DNA of 7,395 nucleotides, from assembly GCA_947629615.1 (NCBI GenBank), contig CANRER010000071.1, positions 1-7,395 on the forward strand, given 5' to 3'. The translations under genes were made by a program, and so were the position numbers. The notes under the pieces are model-generated. The model did not search any database. It had not been told where the DNA came from and was given only the letters and a program-made list of their open reading frames with translations. Shown piece after piece: positions 1 through 6,658 of this stretch. The DNA is from an uncultured Clostridia bacterium (GTDB lineage: Bacteria > Bacillota > Clostridia > UMGS1883). Positions within the stretch are counted from its first letter, which is position 1; each line of letters starts with the position of its first letter.

Positions 1-311
1 TTTCACTGAAGGAAAACGCCGTCGGCCTTGTAGTGGACGACAGCGACTTTCCCAACGGGCGGCTCGACGTGGCTGTGCTGAACCGGGGTGCGGGCCTGCG
101 GCTCGCGGAGTGCGTTTCGGGCTACGGCCTTGTCATGCTGGCCGACTGCGATCGGCTCGCCTGCTCGGGCAGTGATTTCCGCTCCGTAATGGACTCCGTG
201 TGCGCCAAAACCGTGTTCGCCATTTCCGCCCGCCCCGCCGAAAACAGCCGCCTTTGCGATTACATACGCCTGTACGTCGGCAAAACGGTGTATTCCCTCA
301 CGAAAAAATGA
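1..311 (+). CDS. 3' end of an unrecognised protein gene (partial)
   Basis: An open frame runs in from the left edge (codons from position 3) and ends at a TGA at 309-311, giving about 102 visible residues. A GTG at 33 could in principle be a start, but the frame is open upstream of it (it reads SLKENAVGLV before that point) and no ribosome binding site precedes it, so I treat the gene as truncated by the window. The visible part is a soluble-looking mixed alpha/beta sequence with four cysteines, a stretch GYGLVMLADCDRLACSG and an end reading DYIRLYVGKTVYSLTKK. There is no membrane segment or motif I recognise, so I assign no function. It is convergent with the minus-strand operon to its right, and no terminator lies directly behind its stop. 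That it is coding is likely from the sustained frame and protein-like composition; its identity is unknown. Confidence 0.6.
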   Translation, partial: SLKENAVGLVVDDSDFPNGRLDVAVLNRGAGLRLAECVSGYGLVMLADCDRLACSGSDFRSVMDSVCAKTVFAISARPAENSRLCDYIRLYVGKTVYSLTKK

Positions 312-651
312 AATTTCGCAAAACTACGTATAGTAGCCTGCGGTGCGCCGAGGCCGACGCTCCCTACGAGGCCATATTCTTAGGCTAAAGTACTTGCACT
401 GTAGTGTGGAGGCACGGGGGCCGGCCGAAAAAATCGTGCAGAATGGACGACGTCGGAGCAGGCTTCGCATCGCGGTTTAGGCTTTTTCAAAACCTAAACC
501 GAGCTCGCTTTGCCGCTCCTCCTTTTCCCCACAAATCCGGCTTCGCCGTCTTTGCTGGGGCCCCTATTGCCCCGCCGCGAAGCGGCGCAAAACAGGCGAA
601 TGCCTGCACCGAGGGTGATTTTCGTTCACAGTTCAAGGGCTTAAAATAACG
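312..651 (+). ncRNA. Gene-free, hairpin-rich region; candidate structured RNA ending at a terminator
   Basis: This 340-base stretch has no credible gene but contains many perfect short inverted repeats: TAGCCT 334-339 with AGGCTA 382-387; TCGT/ACGA around 434-450; GGAGC 455-459 with GCTCC 515-519, enclosing an 8-bp hairpin GGTTTAGG 474-481 / CCTAAACC 493-500; CGGC-TTC-GCCG 538-548; CGCCGC-GAA-GCGGCG 573-587; and TTTTCGTT 619-626 with AACGAAAA 648-655. The series ends at the terminator at 652-677, which fits a non-coding RNA read on the + strand. A TATAGT at 329-334 could be a -10 box, but I see no matching -35. It might instead be a long structured 3' untranslated region of the upstream gene or a dispersed repeat. 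I cannot name an RNA family from sequence alone. Confidence 0.35.
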
Positions 652-677
652 AAAACCCACTCTTACGAGTGGGTTTT
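652..677. terminator. Strong bidirectional intrinsic terminator
   Basis: A perfect 11-bp stem, AAAACCCACTC (652-662) with GAGTGGGTTTT (667-677), closes a TTAC tetraloop. Because the stem begins with AAAA and ends with TTTT, the transcript of either strand ends in a U tract after a GC-rich hairpin. On the + strand it would end transcription from the left-hand gene or the candidate RNA. On the minus strand it lies about 110 bases behind the stop of the 57-residue gene and is the natural end of the enzyme operon. The U tract is short and the following bases (CTACATTAATTTATT) are AT-rich but mixed. Confidence 0.85.
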
Positions 678-789
678 CTACATTAATTTATTGGTTTTTG
701 TAGCCGTACAATGCTCAAAGCAGACTTAAATCAATACATTCAGCCCTTGAACGGTCTGCACGTATTTTTTTACGGCCCCCATTTGCATT
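678..789. other. Intergenic 3' spacer of the minus-strand operon with small inverted repeats
   Basis: This spacer lies between the terminator and the stop of the small minus-strand gene. It holds AGCCCTTGAAC at 742-752, the exact reverse complement of GTTCAAGGGCT at 631-641 on the other side of the terminator. It also holds a 6-bp inverted repeat, GCAGAC 720-725 with GTCTGC 754-759. I see no open frame with a ribosome binding site and no promoter. The short minus-strand frame that crosses it is out of phase with the real small gene and is not supported. Confidence 0.4.
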
Positions 790-963
790 TTACTTCCAGC
801 CGTCGGTACCGGTCCAAATACCCTCGGCGGCTGTGGCAGACGTATCCTCCGCCGAAGCAAGCTTGCCGGCCTTATCGGCAACAAGCTCCGCGCTGGCGGC
901 CATAATATCCTCCGTGGGGAGGACAGCCGAATTGACCTCGGGGGTTTCAAAATACTTTTTCAT
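790..963 (-). CDS. Small (57-residue) companion protein of the secreted enzyme
   Basis: The protein begins MKKYFETPEVNSAVLPTEDI and ends in GIWTGTDGWK before a TAA. The start chosen is the ATG at 961-963. Its Shine-Dalgarno AAGGAGG (973-979 on the complement) sits 9 bases upstream and overlaps the stop codon of the large gene. An in-frame ATG at 970-972 directly abuts the Shine-Dalgarno and is too close to be used. The product is acidic and alanine-rich, with no cysteine, no signal peptide and no membrane segment. The N-terminal pattern KKY..PE followed by an EDIMAAS-like stretch resembles short hypothetical proteins I recall from Clostridia genomes, often beside surface or secreted proteins. 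That is from memory, not a search. Function is unknown. Its position makes translational coupling to the enzyme likely. Confidence 0.72.
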   Translation of the reverse strand: MKKYFETPEVNSAVLPTEDIMAASAELVADKAGKLASAEDTSATAAEGIWTGTDGWK

Positions 964-972
964 TTCGTTCAT

Positions 973-979
973 CCTCCTT
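973..979 (-). promoter_or_regulatory. Ribosome binding site of the small companion gene
   Basis: AAGGAGG on the minus strand, overlapping the TAA stop of the large upstream gene at 978-980. Its 9-base spacing to the ATG at 963 decides the start of the small protein and implies that ribosomes finishing the large gene can re-initiate here. Confidence 0.75.
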
Positions 980-3900
980 ATATCTCTTCAATAAATTCGA
1001 TTTCGCCGAAATCGTCGCTGATTTCTTCAACAATCTCGTCGTCGAAGGTAAACTCGATTTCCTCGAGCATAACGCTCTCGGCCTCTGCAACAGCCATGCC
1101 GAGGGTAACGGTTCTGCCGTCGTCGCTGACGGTCATATCCGTCTTGGTTTCGCCCGCGTCGATGGCGTAGCCCTTGACGGACTTAAACCTAAGACCCGCG
1201 TTGTAGGCCGCGTCGTTAAGGGTTATAACGCCGTTCTTATAGTCCATCAGCTTTTTGGTTTCGGTGGTAAGCTCGCCGTCCTTGATATAGATACCGCCGG
1301 CGTTAATAACCTCGATAGCCTTGTCGAGCTGAGCCTCGGAAATCTGAGTATCCTTGGCAAAGCCCGCTATGGCGTCGGCCACAAGGCTGTATACGCTGAC
1401 CGCTGCGGTCTTGGCGCCCTCCTTGCCGGCGCTGCTCGCGGCGGCCTTGTAAAGGGCGTTGGTATCCTTGGTGAAGAAGGATACGCCGGTGGTTCCGTTT
1501 TCGGTGGAAACCGAAGCGACGGGAACCTCGTCGTTGCCGTTCTTATAGACTTTCACGGTGTCGCCGCCGGACGTGCCGAGGTCAAAGTCAATGGTGAAGT
1601 CCTCGCCGTTCCAGCCGAGAGCGGCGGTGATTTCGTCCGCCGAGGCGGGTTCGGGAATAAGCCCGTTGATCTCGTCCTCGGTGAGAGCGGTGTTGAAGAA
1701 CATGAAGTCGTCGATAGAGCCGTTGAAGTCGTCGTTGTCGCCGCGGTTATTTTTGTCGGCGTACCACTGCGAACGGCCTATGAAGTTGCGGTCAATCGTG
1801 CCGGAAATCTCGTACGGCTCATGGGTAATATTTGTACCCTCCGCCATTTTTTTGAGGCCGTTTGCGTCGGCGACGTAAACCTTGGTCGTCTTGGAAACCG
1901 CGTCGTAGGTGGTAACAAGCCAGTATTCGCCGGACGCTATCGGGCCGCCGCCAATCATTTGGGCCGAACCGTTATTATACTTAAGACCCGCCTGATACTG
2001 ATTTGCGCCGCTCCTTGTGTTAAGTCTGGTGAACATACTGTCGCTGCCGGCCTTACCGAAGTCGTAAAGTCTGGTATCGTCTATGTTTTTGCCGCCGGAA
2101 ATCTTTTGGGCGACGGTGTAGCTGCGAACGCCCGCGAGAATATCGTGAGGCACGTTCAGGTAGCTGTTGGTATCCCAGCCCTCGGGCTCGTTAGCCGTGA
2201 GGTCGAGCTTGCCGTTGGCGACAACAGCCTTGGAGCCCTTGATTTCAGCGTCATTCCCATGACCGCTCACATCGGGAACGGTGGTTCCGTCAACAGCGTT
2301 AAAGTCGTAGTGGAATACTATGTTTTCCTTGTATACGTCATTCCTCGCGAGAACCTTTACGGTAAATTGCTTGGTCTTGCCGCCGAAGGACGCGGTAAGC
2401 GTTACCGTATGCTCCTCGCCGTCGCGCGTAACCGCGCCGTTGTTTGCGATAACGTCAGTATTGTCACTCGTCCAAGCGATGGCCGAGCCGCCGTTGGTCT
2501 TAGCGGGAAGCACAAGGTCGGTCGCGATTTCTTCGGGAAGCGTGAGCAAGTCGTAGTCAAAATTCTCGAAAATCTTTTCGGCCTCGGCCTGCGCGGCTTC
2601 TTCGTCGAAGTCTTTGGCCTCGTCGCGAACCTCGGCTTGAGTCAGGGCCGCAGCCGCAGTGCGAACGTTAGCCGCAACCGCCGGAAGCCCGCCGGGAGCG
2701 GTTATGCTGTCGCCCAAGCTTATATCAACGTCCTGCATGGTGGCGTCGATAAGGCCGTTCACGTAAGTAACGAGCTCACGCGAGGCGGCGTCGTAGGTTA
2801 TAACGTAATTTATCCAGCCAAGAGAGGACTGGCTCTTTGTTCCGCCGGTTCCGCCAAGGCTGAAATACCACGCGGAATCGCTGAAAAGGTTTTGGCTCTT
2901 TTCAGTCCTATCGCCCACTGTTATCATGGGAGCGACCGCGGCATAATTGTAAGTATCGTCCACAGTCTGCTTTTTGAGCTCTACCTTAAGGTCGCCGCTT
3001 TCAAGAAGAGCGCCCTCGTCGGCAATATCGTTCTGGAGCAGCTCAAGCGAGATTGTAAAGCTGCCGTTTCCGGGAGCGGCGGCCAGCTCGTTGTTTTCGG
3101 TCAAAAGCGACTTTACCGTTCCATCGCCCTCGTCAAGCGTATTATTGACGGGCATGGCCTCCATATCGGTAATCGTCATCATCTGCACGGGATAGCCGAG
3201 GCCGCCGTGCTGATTGCTGTGAATCCAATAGTAATAGTCGCCGTTGAACCAAGTGAGGCGAAGGTCGCCCTCGGCGCTGCCGTTGGCAACGTAGGGACGG
3301 GCGTTGTTCTTAACGGAGTCCTTTGTTATTTCGGTGGTGGTTTCGACCGCGCTGTAATCGTCGTTAAGGGTGTACTTAACTATCTCCCATACCTTGCCAA
3401 ACGCTCCGTGTACGGGAACAGAGGCGTAAACGTCATGCGTATTGGCCTTGTCGATAGACATACCGCCGCTGTAGCAGTTTTCGGTACCGGGAGTCTGGTG
3501 GAAGAAGGTGTTGTCGTCGGGGTCGGGAAGATTTGTCTTTTCCCAAGCGGAACCCGTATAATGAGCCAGCCAGTAGTCATGCTTTTTCTTGCTGCCGTCA
3601 ATCTTTACCATCGCGATTACGGGCAGGCTGTTTTCGTCAAGGGCTATCTCCCACACCCAACCGCGAACATTGTTTTCACGGTAAACGACCTGCGTATCGG
3701 TCTCGGTTTCACTGCCGCTGACGGTATATCTGCCCTTATTAAGGTCTTGAAGCTGCTTTCCGCCGGCATCGTGAAGCGTTAAATCGGTTATATCAATATA
3801 GTTGCAGTAGATGGGGTTGGTATCCACATTGTCGGGGTGAGTGCCTGTGTATGTCAGCCATACCTTGCTTATACCGTCGGAGGCATACTTGGCATAGGGG

Positions 3901-5441
3901 CGGCAAGCGGTACTGCTTGCACCCTGAATGTTAGACCTAACTATCTGCTGCGGCCCCCAAGTGAAGCTTGTGGTATAGCCGTTAGCCTCGGTGGGCATTT
4001 CAAGCTGAGCAAAGGTCGGGTGCCAGTCAACGCCTCTCCAACCCATGTAGATATGGTCGGGGTCGCTTTCAAGGATAAAGGGGTTGGGATAGGTGGTATT
4101 GTATTCCGTAGCGAGCCTACGCTCCTCGGCCAGAGTGGTAATGTCGTAGGGCTGCTTGGAAACTCTGTAGTAGAAGCAGGCCTCGTCGGTATGACGGCTG
4201 TAGATTATCATGATATGATGATCCGGCAGCTCGAGGAAAGCGGGGTTATTATGGTCGTCGGGCTGAAGGTTGCTGCGGACAAGAACCTCCTCGTATTCGC
4301 CGGTTTTGTTGTCGTACTGAGTGGCGCGAACGTTGCCCACATTATCTATGTAGCCGATATAAGTGATGTTTTTGCCGTCCGCGTCATTCTTAACGGTGAG
4401 CGTGCGGGGGTCAGCGAACCAGCAGGTCGCGCCGTCGGCGATAATGCTGCCGGTGAGGCCTGTGCCGTCGTGTTTCTTATAGTTAAGCGTAATTTCGTGC
4501 TCCTTTCCGAGCTCGGCCACTATAGTGCGGTTAGATGACTCCTCATCGTAAACGTAGTATACGCCGTCCGCACCAAAGTAGGTCGTCCCCGGGGCGGGGA
4601 AGGTGTACTCGCCGGCAGGGATAACAAAGCTCTTGTCGGCAAAGGGATTGAGAGCGGTATCTTCATCAGCCGTATGCTTTACTGTCACCTTGGCAACGGT
4701 AGAGGGGTCAATATCCGCAGAAATCTTGAGGCCTTGGAGAGCCATTGCGGCATACTGATCGTTCCAATTCGGGATAGTTGCCTCGATGCTCTTAAAGCCG
4801 TTGATGGAATCAACTGTTTCTGTGCCGACAACGGTACCTTTGCTTGTATAGGTAACAGTCCAGTTGGACGCGCCCTTTACGGCCTCTATCTTCATAGTTG
4901 TGCCGCGGAGGGCAAGAACGTCCGCGCCGGTGCCGACATATTTAAGATTGCCGTCTTCACTGCCGCCCTTTGCGCCGACAGTCGCTTTAACGTTTTTGTC
5001 GTAGTAAACCGTCGCAAAGACCTTGTCGTCCAAATCCTTGAATTGCCATGTCTGATAGTCGTTGTCCGCTGTCTGAGTGGCAAACTTATACTCAAAAACA
5101 AGCTTCGTCGCGCCTTTGGTAAGCTCGCTGTTGCCAAAGGTCGCCGTCTTTGTTTCGACAGGCTCTTTGTCGCCTCTGGCCCCTGTGCGGAAAAACATAA
5201 GCGCCGCGTCGCCGTACGGGCTGCTGCTCCATACGCCGCCGTCGCTCCACTGTGTGCTGAATGCCGCGCCGCTGTTGCCGGACCAACCGTAGTCGGCCAA
5301 GTCAACATCGCCATGATGATTGCCCTTTTCAATAATGGTCGCGTCAAACAGCGTGACGGTTTCGGTCGCCGCGAACGCGAGCAGCGGGCATACCGAAAGC
5401 ATCATCGCCAAGGCCACGGCCAAAGAAATGAACTTTTTCAT
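978..5441 (-). CDS. Large secreted BNR-4 beta-propeller protein, probable polysaccharide lyase (PL24/PL25-like) with LamG and Ig-like modules
   Basis: This is a 1487-residue exported protein. Residues 1-25 are a signal peptide (MKKF, hydrophobic core, AFA-A cleavage site). Residues 27-245 form a beta-rich, jelly-roll-like module, perhaps carbohydrate binding. Residues about 330-762 match the BNR-4 type propeller: FADPR (342-346), DDHNNPAF (395-402), IIYSRHTDE (412-420), TTYPNPF (449-455), WRG (468-470), RPYAKYASDG (514-523) and YSGGMSID (657-664). His397 and His417 are 20 residues apart, with Tyr451 and Arg469 following. That order fits the His/His/Tyr/Arg active site I recall for ulvan lyases of this fold, so cleavage of a uronic-acid polysaccharide is likely but the substrate is unproven. 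After it come a short LamG-like module (about 785-900), a helical linker (923-965), an atypical bacterial Ig-like domain (968-1031), a complete LamG-type domain (1036-1262), a possible FnIII-like part (1265-1350), an unassigned region and a very acidic tail. No dockerin, SLH or LPXTG anchor is visible. The start has GGAGGA 8 bases upstream. Confidence 0.88.
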   Translation of the reverse strand: MKKFISLAVALAMMLSVCPLLAFAATETVTLFDATIIEKGNHHGDVDLADYGWSGNSGAAFSTQWSDGGVWSSSPYGDAALMFFRTGARGDKEPVETKTATFGNSELTKGATKLVFEYKFATQTADNDYQTWQFKDLDDKVFATVYYDKNVKATVGAKGGSEDGNLKYVGTGADVLALRGTTMKIEAVKGASNWTVTYTSKGTVVGTETVDSINGFKSIEATIPNWNDQYAAMALQGLKISADIDPSTVAKVTVKHTADEDTALNPFADKSFVIPAGEYTFPAPGTTYFGADGVYYVYDEESSNRTIVAELGKEHEITLNYKKHDGTGLTGSIIADGATCWFADPRTLTVKNDADGKNITYIGYIDNVGNVRATQYDNKTGEYEEVLVRSNLQPDDHNNPAFLELPDHHIMIIYSRHTDEACFYYRVSKQPYDITTLAEERRLATEYNTTYPNPFILESDPDHIYMGWRGVDWHPTFAQLEMPTEANGYTTSFTWGPQQIVRSNIQGASSTACRPYAKYASDGISKVWLTYTGTHPDNVDTNPIYCNYIDITDLTLHDAGGKQLQDLNKGRYTVSGSETETDTQVVYRENNVRGWVWEIALDENSLPVIAMVKIDGSKKKHDYWLAHYTGSAWEKTNLPDPDDNTFFHQTPGTENCYSGGMSIDKANTHDVYASVPVHGAFGKVWEIVKYTLNDDYSAVETTTEITKDSVKNNARPYVANGSAEGDLRLTWFNGDYYYWIHSNQHGGLGYPVQMMTITDMEAMPVNNTLDEGDGTVKSLLTENNELAAAPGNGSFTISLELLQNDIADEGALLESGDLKVELKKQTVDDTYNYAAVAPMITVGDRTEKSQNLFSDSAWYFSLGGTGGTKSQSSLGWINYVITYDAASRELVTYVNGLIDATMQDVDISLGDSITAPGGLPAVAANVRTAAAALTQAEVRDEAKDFDEEAAQAEAEKIFENFDYDLLTLPEEIATDLVLPAKTNGGSAIAWTSDNTDVIANNGAVTRDGEEHTVTLTASFGGKTKQFTVKVLARNDVYKENIVFHYDFNAVDGTTVPDVSGHGNDAEIKGSKAVVANGKLDLTANEPEGWDTNSYLNVPHDILAGVRSYTVAQKISGGKNIDDTRLYDFGKAGSDSMFTRLNTRSGANQYQAGLKYNNGSAQMIGGGPIASGEYWLVTTYDAVSKTTKVYVADANGLKKMAEGTNITHEPYEISGTIDRNFIGRSQWYADKNNRGDNDDFNGSIDDFMFFNTALTEDEINGLIPEPASADEITAALGWNGEDFTIDFDLGTSGGDTVKVYKNGNDEVPVASVSTENGTTGVSFFTKDTNALYKAAASSAGKEGAKTAAVSVYSLVADAIAGFAKDTQISEAQLDKAIEVINAGGIYIKDGELTTETKKLMDYKNGVITLNDAAYNAGLRFKSVKGYAIDAGETKTDMTVSDDGRTVTLGMAVAEAESVMLEEIEFTFDDEIVEEISDDFGEIEFIEEI

Positions 5442-5449
5442 ATTTTCTC

Positions 5450-5455
5450 TCCTCC
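5450..5455 (-). promoter_or_regulatory. Ribosome binding site of the secreted enzyme gene
   Basis: GGAGGA on the minus strand, 8 bases before the ATG at 5441. It supports the MKKFISLAVA start, which also gives a well-formed signal peptide. Confidence 0.75.
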
Positions 5456-5474
5456 ATATTAAATTTATATTACA

Positions 5475-5503
5475 ATTTTACACTATTTTTGCCGGATTGT
5501 CAA
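5475..5503 (-). promoter_or_regulatory. Sigma-A type promoter of the secreted enzyme gene
   Basis: On the minus strand, TTGACA (5503-5498) is followed after exactly 17 bases by TAAAAT (5480-5475). The -35 is a perfect consensus and the -10 has one mismatch. Transcription should start near 5468, giving a leader of about 27 bases with the ribosome binding site inside it. The -35 lies only 22 bases beyond the recA stop. The core closely resembles the recA promoter in this window. I see no extra operator, such as a cre-like palindrome, in the short leader. Confidence 0.8.
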
Positions 5504-5525
5504 TAGCGTTTTGATACATTGGCGC

Positions 5526-6608
5526 TTATTTTTTCTCCGGCTCGGGGGCGGGCTCGGGCGAGCCGTAGGTTTCCTCGGCCAAACGGGCGCGGATAAGGGC
5601 GTCGAGCTTGGCGGCGAAGTCGGGGGTATCCTCAAGATACTTGCGCACGTTGTCGCGGCCTTGGCCCAGACGCTCGCCCTCGAAGCTGAACCACGCGCCG
5701 CTGCGCTTGACGATGCCGAGCTTTTCGGCCACGTCGAGAATACAGCCCTCGCTGCTTATGCCCTTACCGTACATGATGTCGAACTCGGCCTCCTTAAAGG
5801 GGGGCGCGACCTTGTTTTTGACCACCTTGACCCTTGTGCGGTTGCCGATAAATTCCGAGCCGTTCTTTATCACGTCCTGACGGCGCACGTCCAGCCGCAC
5901 GGAGGCGTAAAACTTAAGGGCGCGGCCGCCGGCGGTGGTTTCGGGGTTGCCGTAAAGCACGCCTATCTTTTCGCGGAGCTGGTTGATGAAAATGCAAACG
6001 GTGTTGCTCTTATTCACAACGCCGGCCAGCTTGCGCAGGGCCTGGCTCATCAGCCGGGCCTGCAGGCCCACGTGGGAATCGCCCATTTCGCCCTCTATTT
6101 CGGCCTTGGGCACAAGGGCGGCCACAGAATCGACAACAATAACGTCCAGCGCGCCGCTGCGGCAGAGAGCCTCGGTTATCTCGAGCGCCTGCTCGCCGGT
6201 GTCGGGCTGAGAAACGATGAGGTTATCCACGTCCACGCCGATAGCCGCCGCGTATACCGGGTCGAGCGCGTGCTCGGCGTCGATAAAGGCGGCCTCGCCG
6301 CCGCGCTTTTGAGCCTCGGCCACGATATGCAGCGCGACCGTGGTTTTGCCGCTCGATTCGGGGCCGAAAATCTCGATTATCCTTCCCCTCGGCACACCGC
6401 CTATGCCGAGAGCGAGGTCAAGGCTCATCGCGCCGGTGGGAATGGAGTCCACATTGAGGCGTGGAGTTTCGCCAAGGCGCATAACGCTGCCCTTGCCGAA
6501 CTGCTTTTCTATCTGGCCCATAGCCAGCGCAAGGGCCTCCTTGCGGGCCTCGGCCTCCTTTATATCCACCACCGGGGCAAGCTTTTTCTTGTCGTCGTCT
6601 TTTGCCAT
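5526..6608 (-). CDS. recA: RecA recombinase
   Basis: This 360-residue protein is the DNA-dependent ATPase that forms filaments on single-stranded DNA, carries out strand exchange and triggers LexA self-cleavage. The motifs are complete: Walker A GPESSGKT at 82-89, Walker B VIVVDS at 156-161, loop L1 region EGEMGDSHVGLQ at 172-183, FINQLREKIGV at 207-217, and loop L2 GNPETTAGGRALKFYAS at 220-236. It closes with a short Pro/Glu-rich tail (SPEPAPEPEKK). Length is normal for bacteria. The start MAKDDDKKK is chosen because GGGAGG lies 7 bases upstream; a frame extension to 6623 would place that ribosome binding site inside the gene. cinA lies upstream and the recA promoter and SOS box lie between them. 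No recX or rny follows; the next gene is a secreted glycan enzyme, with no clear terminator between. Confidence 0.98.
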   Translation of the reverse strand: MAKDDDKKKLAPVVDIKEAEARKEALALAMGQIEKQFGKGSVMRLGETPRLNVDSIPTGAMSLDLALGIGGVPRGRIIEIFGPESSGKTTVALHIVAEAQKRGGEAAFIDAEHALDPVYAAAIGVDVDNLIVSQPDTGEQALEITEALCRSGALDVIVVDSVAALVPKAEIEGEMGDSHVGLQARLMSQALRKLAGVVNKSNTVCIFINQLREKIGVLYGNPETTAGGRALKFYASVRLDVRRQDVIKNGSEFIGNRTRVKVVKNKVAPPFKEAEFDIMYGKGISSEGCILDVAEKLGIVKRSGAWFSFEGERLGQGRDNVRKYLEDTPDFAAKLDALIRARLAEETYGSPEPAPEPEKK

Positions 6609-6615
6609 TTCGGTT

Positions 6616-6621
6616 CCTCCC
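6616..6621 (-). promoter_or_regulatory. Ribosome binding site of recA
   Basis: GGGAGG on the minus strand, 7 bases before the ATG at 6608. It selects MAKDDDKKK over the longer in-frame start at 6623. Confidence 0.8.
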
Positions 6622-6634
6622 ATGTCAAATATTG

Positions 6635-6648
6635 CGAACGTATGTTCT
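6635..6648 (-). promoter_or_regulatory. LexA (SOS/Cheo-type) operator of recA
   Basis: The palindrome GAAC-ATAC-GTTC (minus strand; core 6636-6647) matches the Gram-positive LexA box CGAACRNRYGTTYC as I know it from Bacillus, except that its outermost bases are A and G. It begins a few bases downstream of the predicted transcription start (about 6652), so bound LexA would block initiation or early elongation. This places recA in the SOS regulon of this organism. LexA itself is not in the window. Confidence 0.82.
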
Positions 6649-6658
6649 TATTAATTTC

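Noticed and set aside
404..649. 81-codon + strand frame in the structured gap
   Set aside because: It runs through several perfect hairpins, has no good ribosome binding site (a GGAGG lies after, not before, the start), and has low-complexity Ala/Pro/Arg-rich composition. It is more likely an accident of a structured RNA or spacer.
726..950. 74-codon minus-strand frame overlapping the small companion gene
   Set aside because: It is Arg/Pro-rich, has no ribosome binding site and is out of phase with the well-supported 57-residue gene at 790-963.
1821..3782. 653-codon open frame on the + strand, antisense to the secreted enzyme
   Set aside because: It is the shadow of the real minus-strand gene. 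It lacks a ribosome binding site, has no recognisable domain, and its openness follows from the codon bias of the true gene, which has a signal peptide and clear modules.
5385..5400. Possible lipobox (LSVC) in the signal peptide of the large protein
   Set aside because: Val precedes the Cys where Gly, Ala or Ser is expected, and the hydrophobic core continues past it to an AFA-A signal peptidase I site, so a lipoprotein is unlikely.
6609..6623. Upstream in-frame ATG giving recA the extra residues MGGTE
   Set aside because: The strong GGGAGG would lie inside this extension, and the usual RecA start is MAK... with that site 7 bases upstream.
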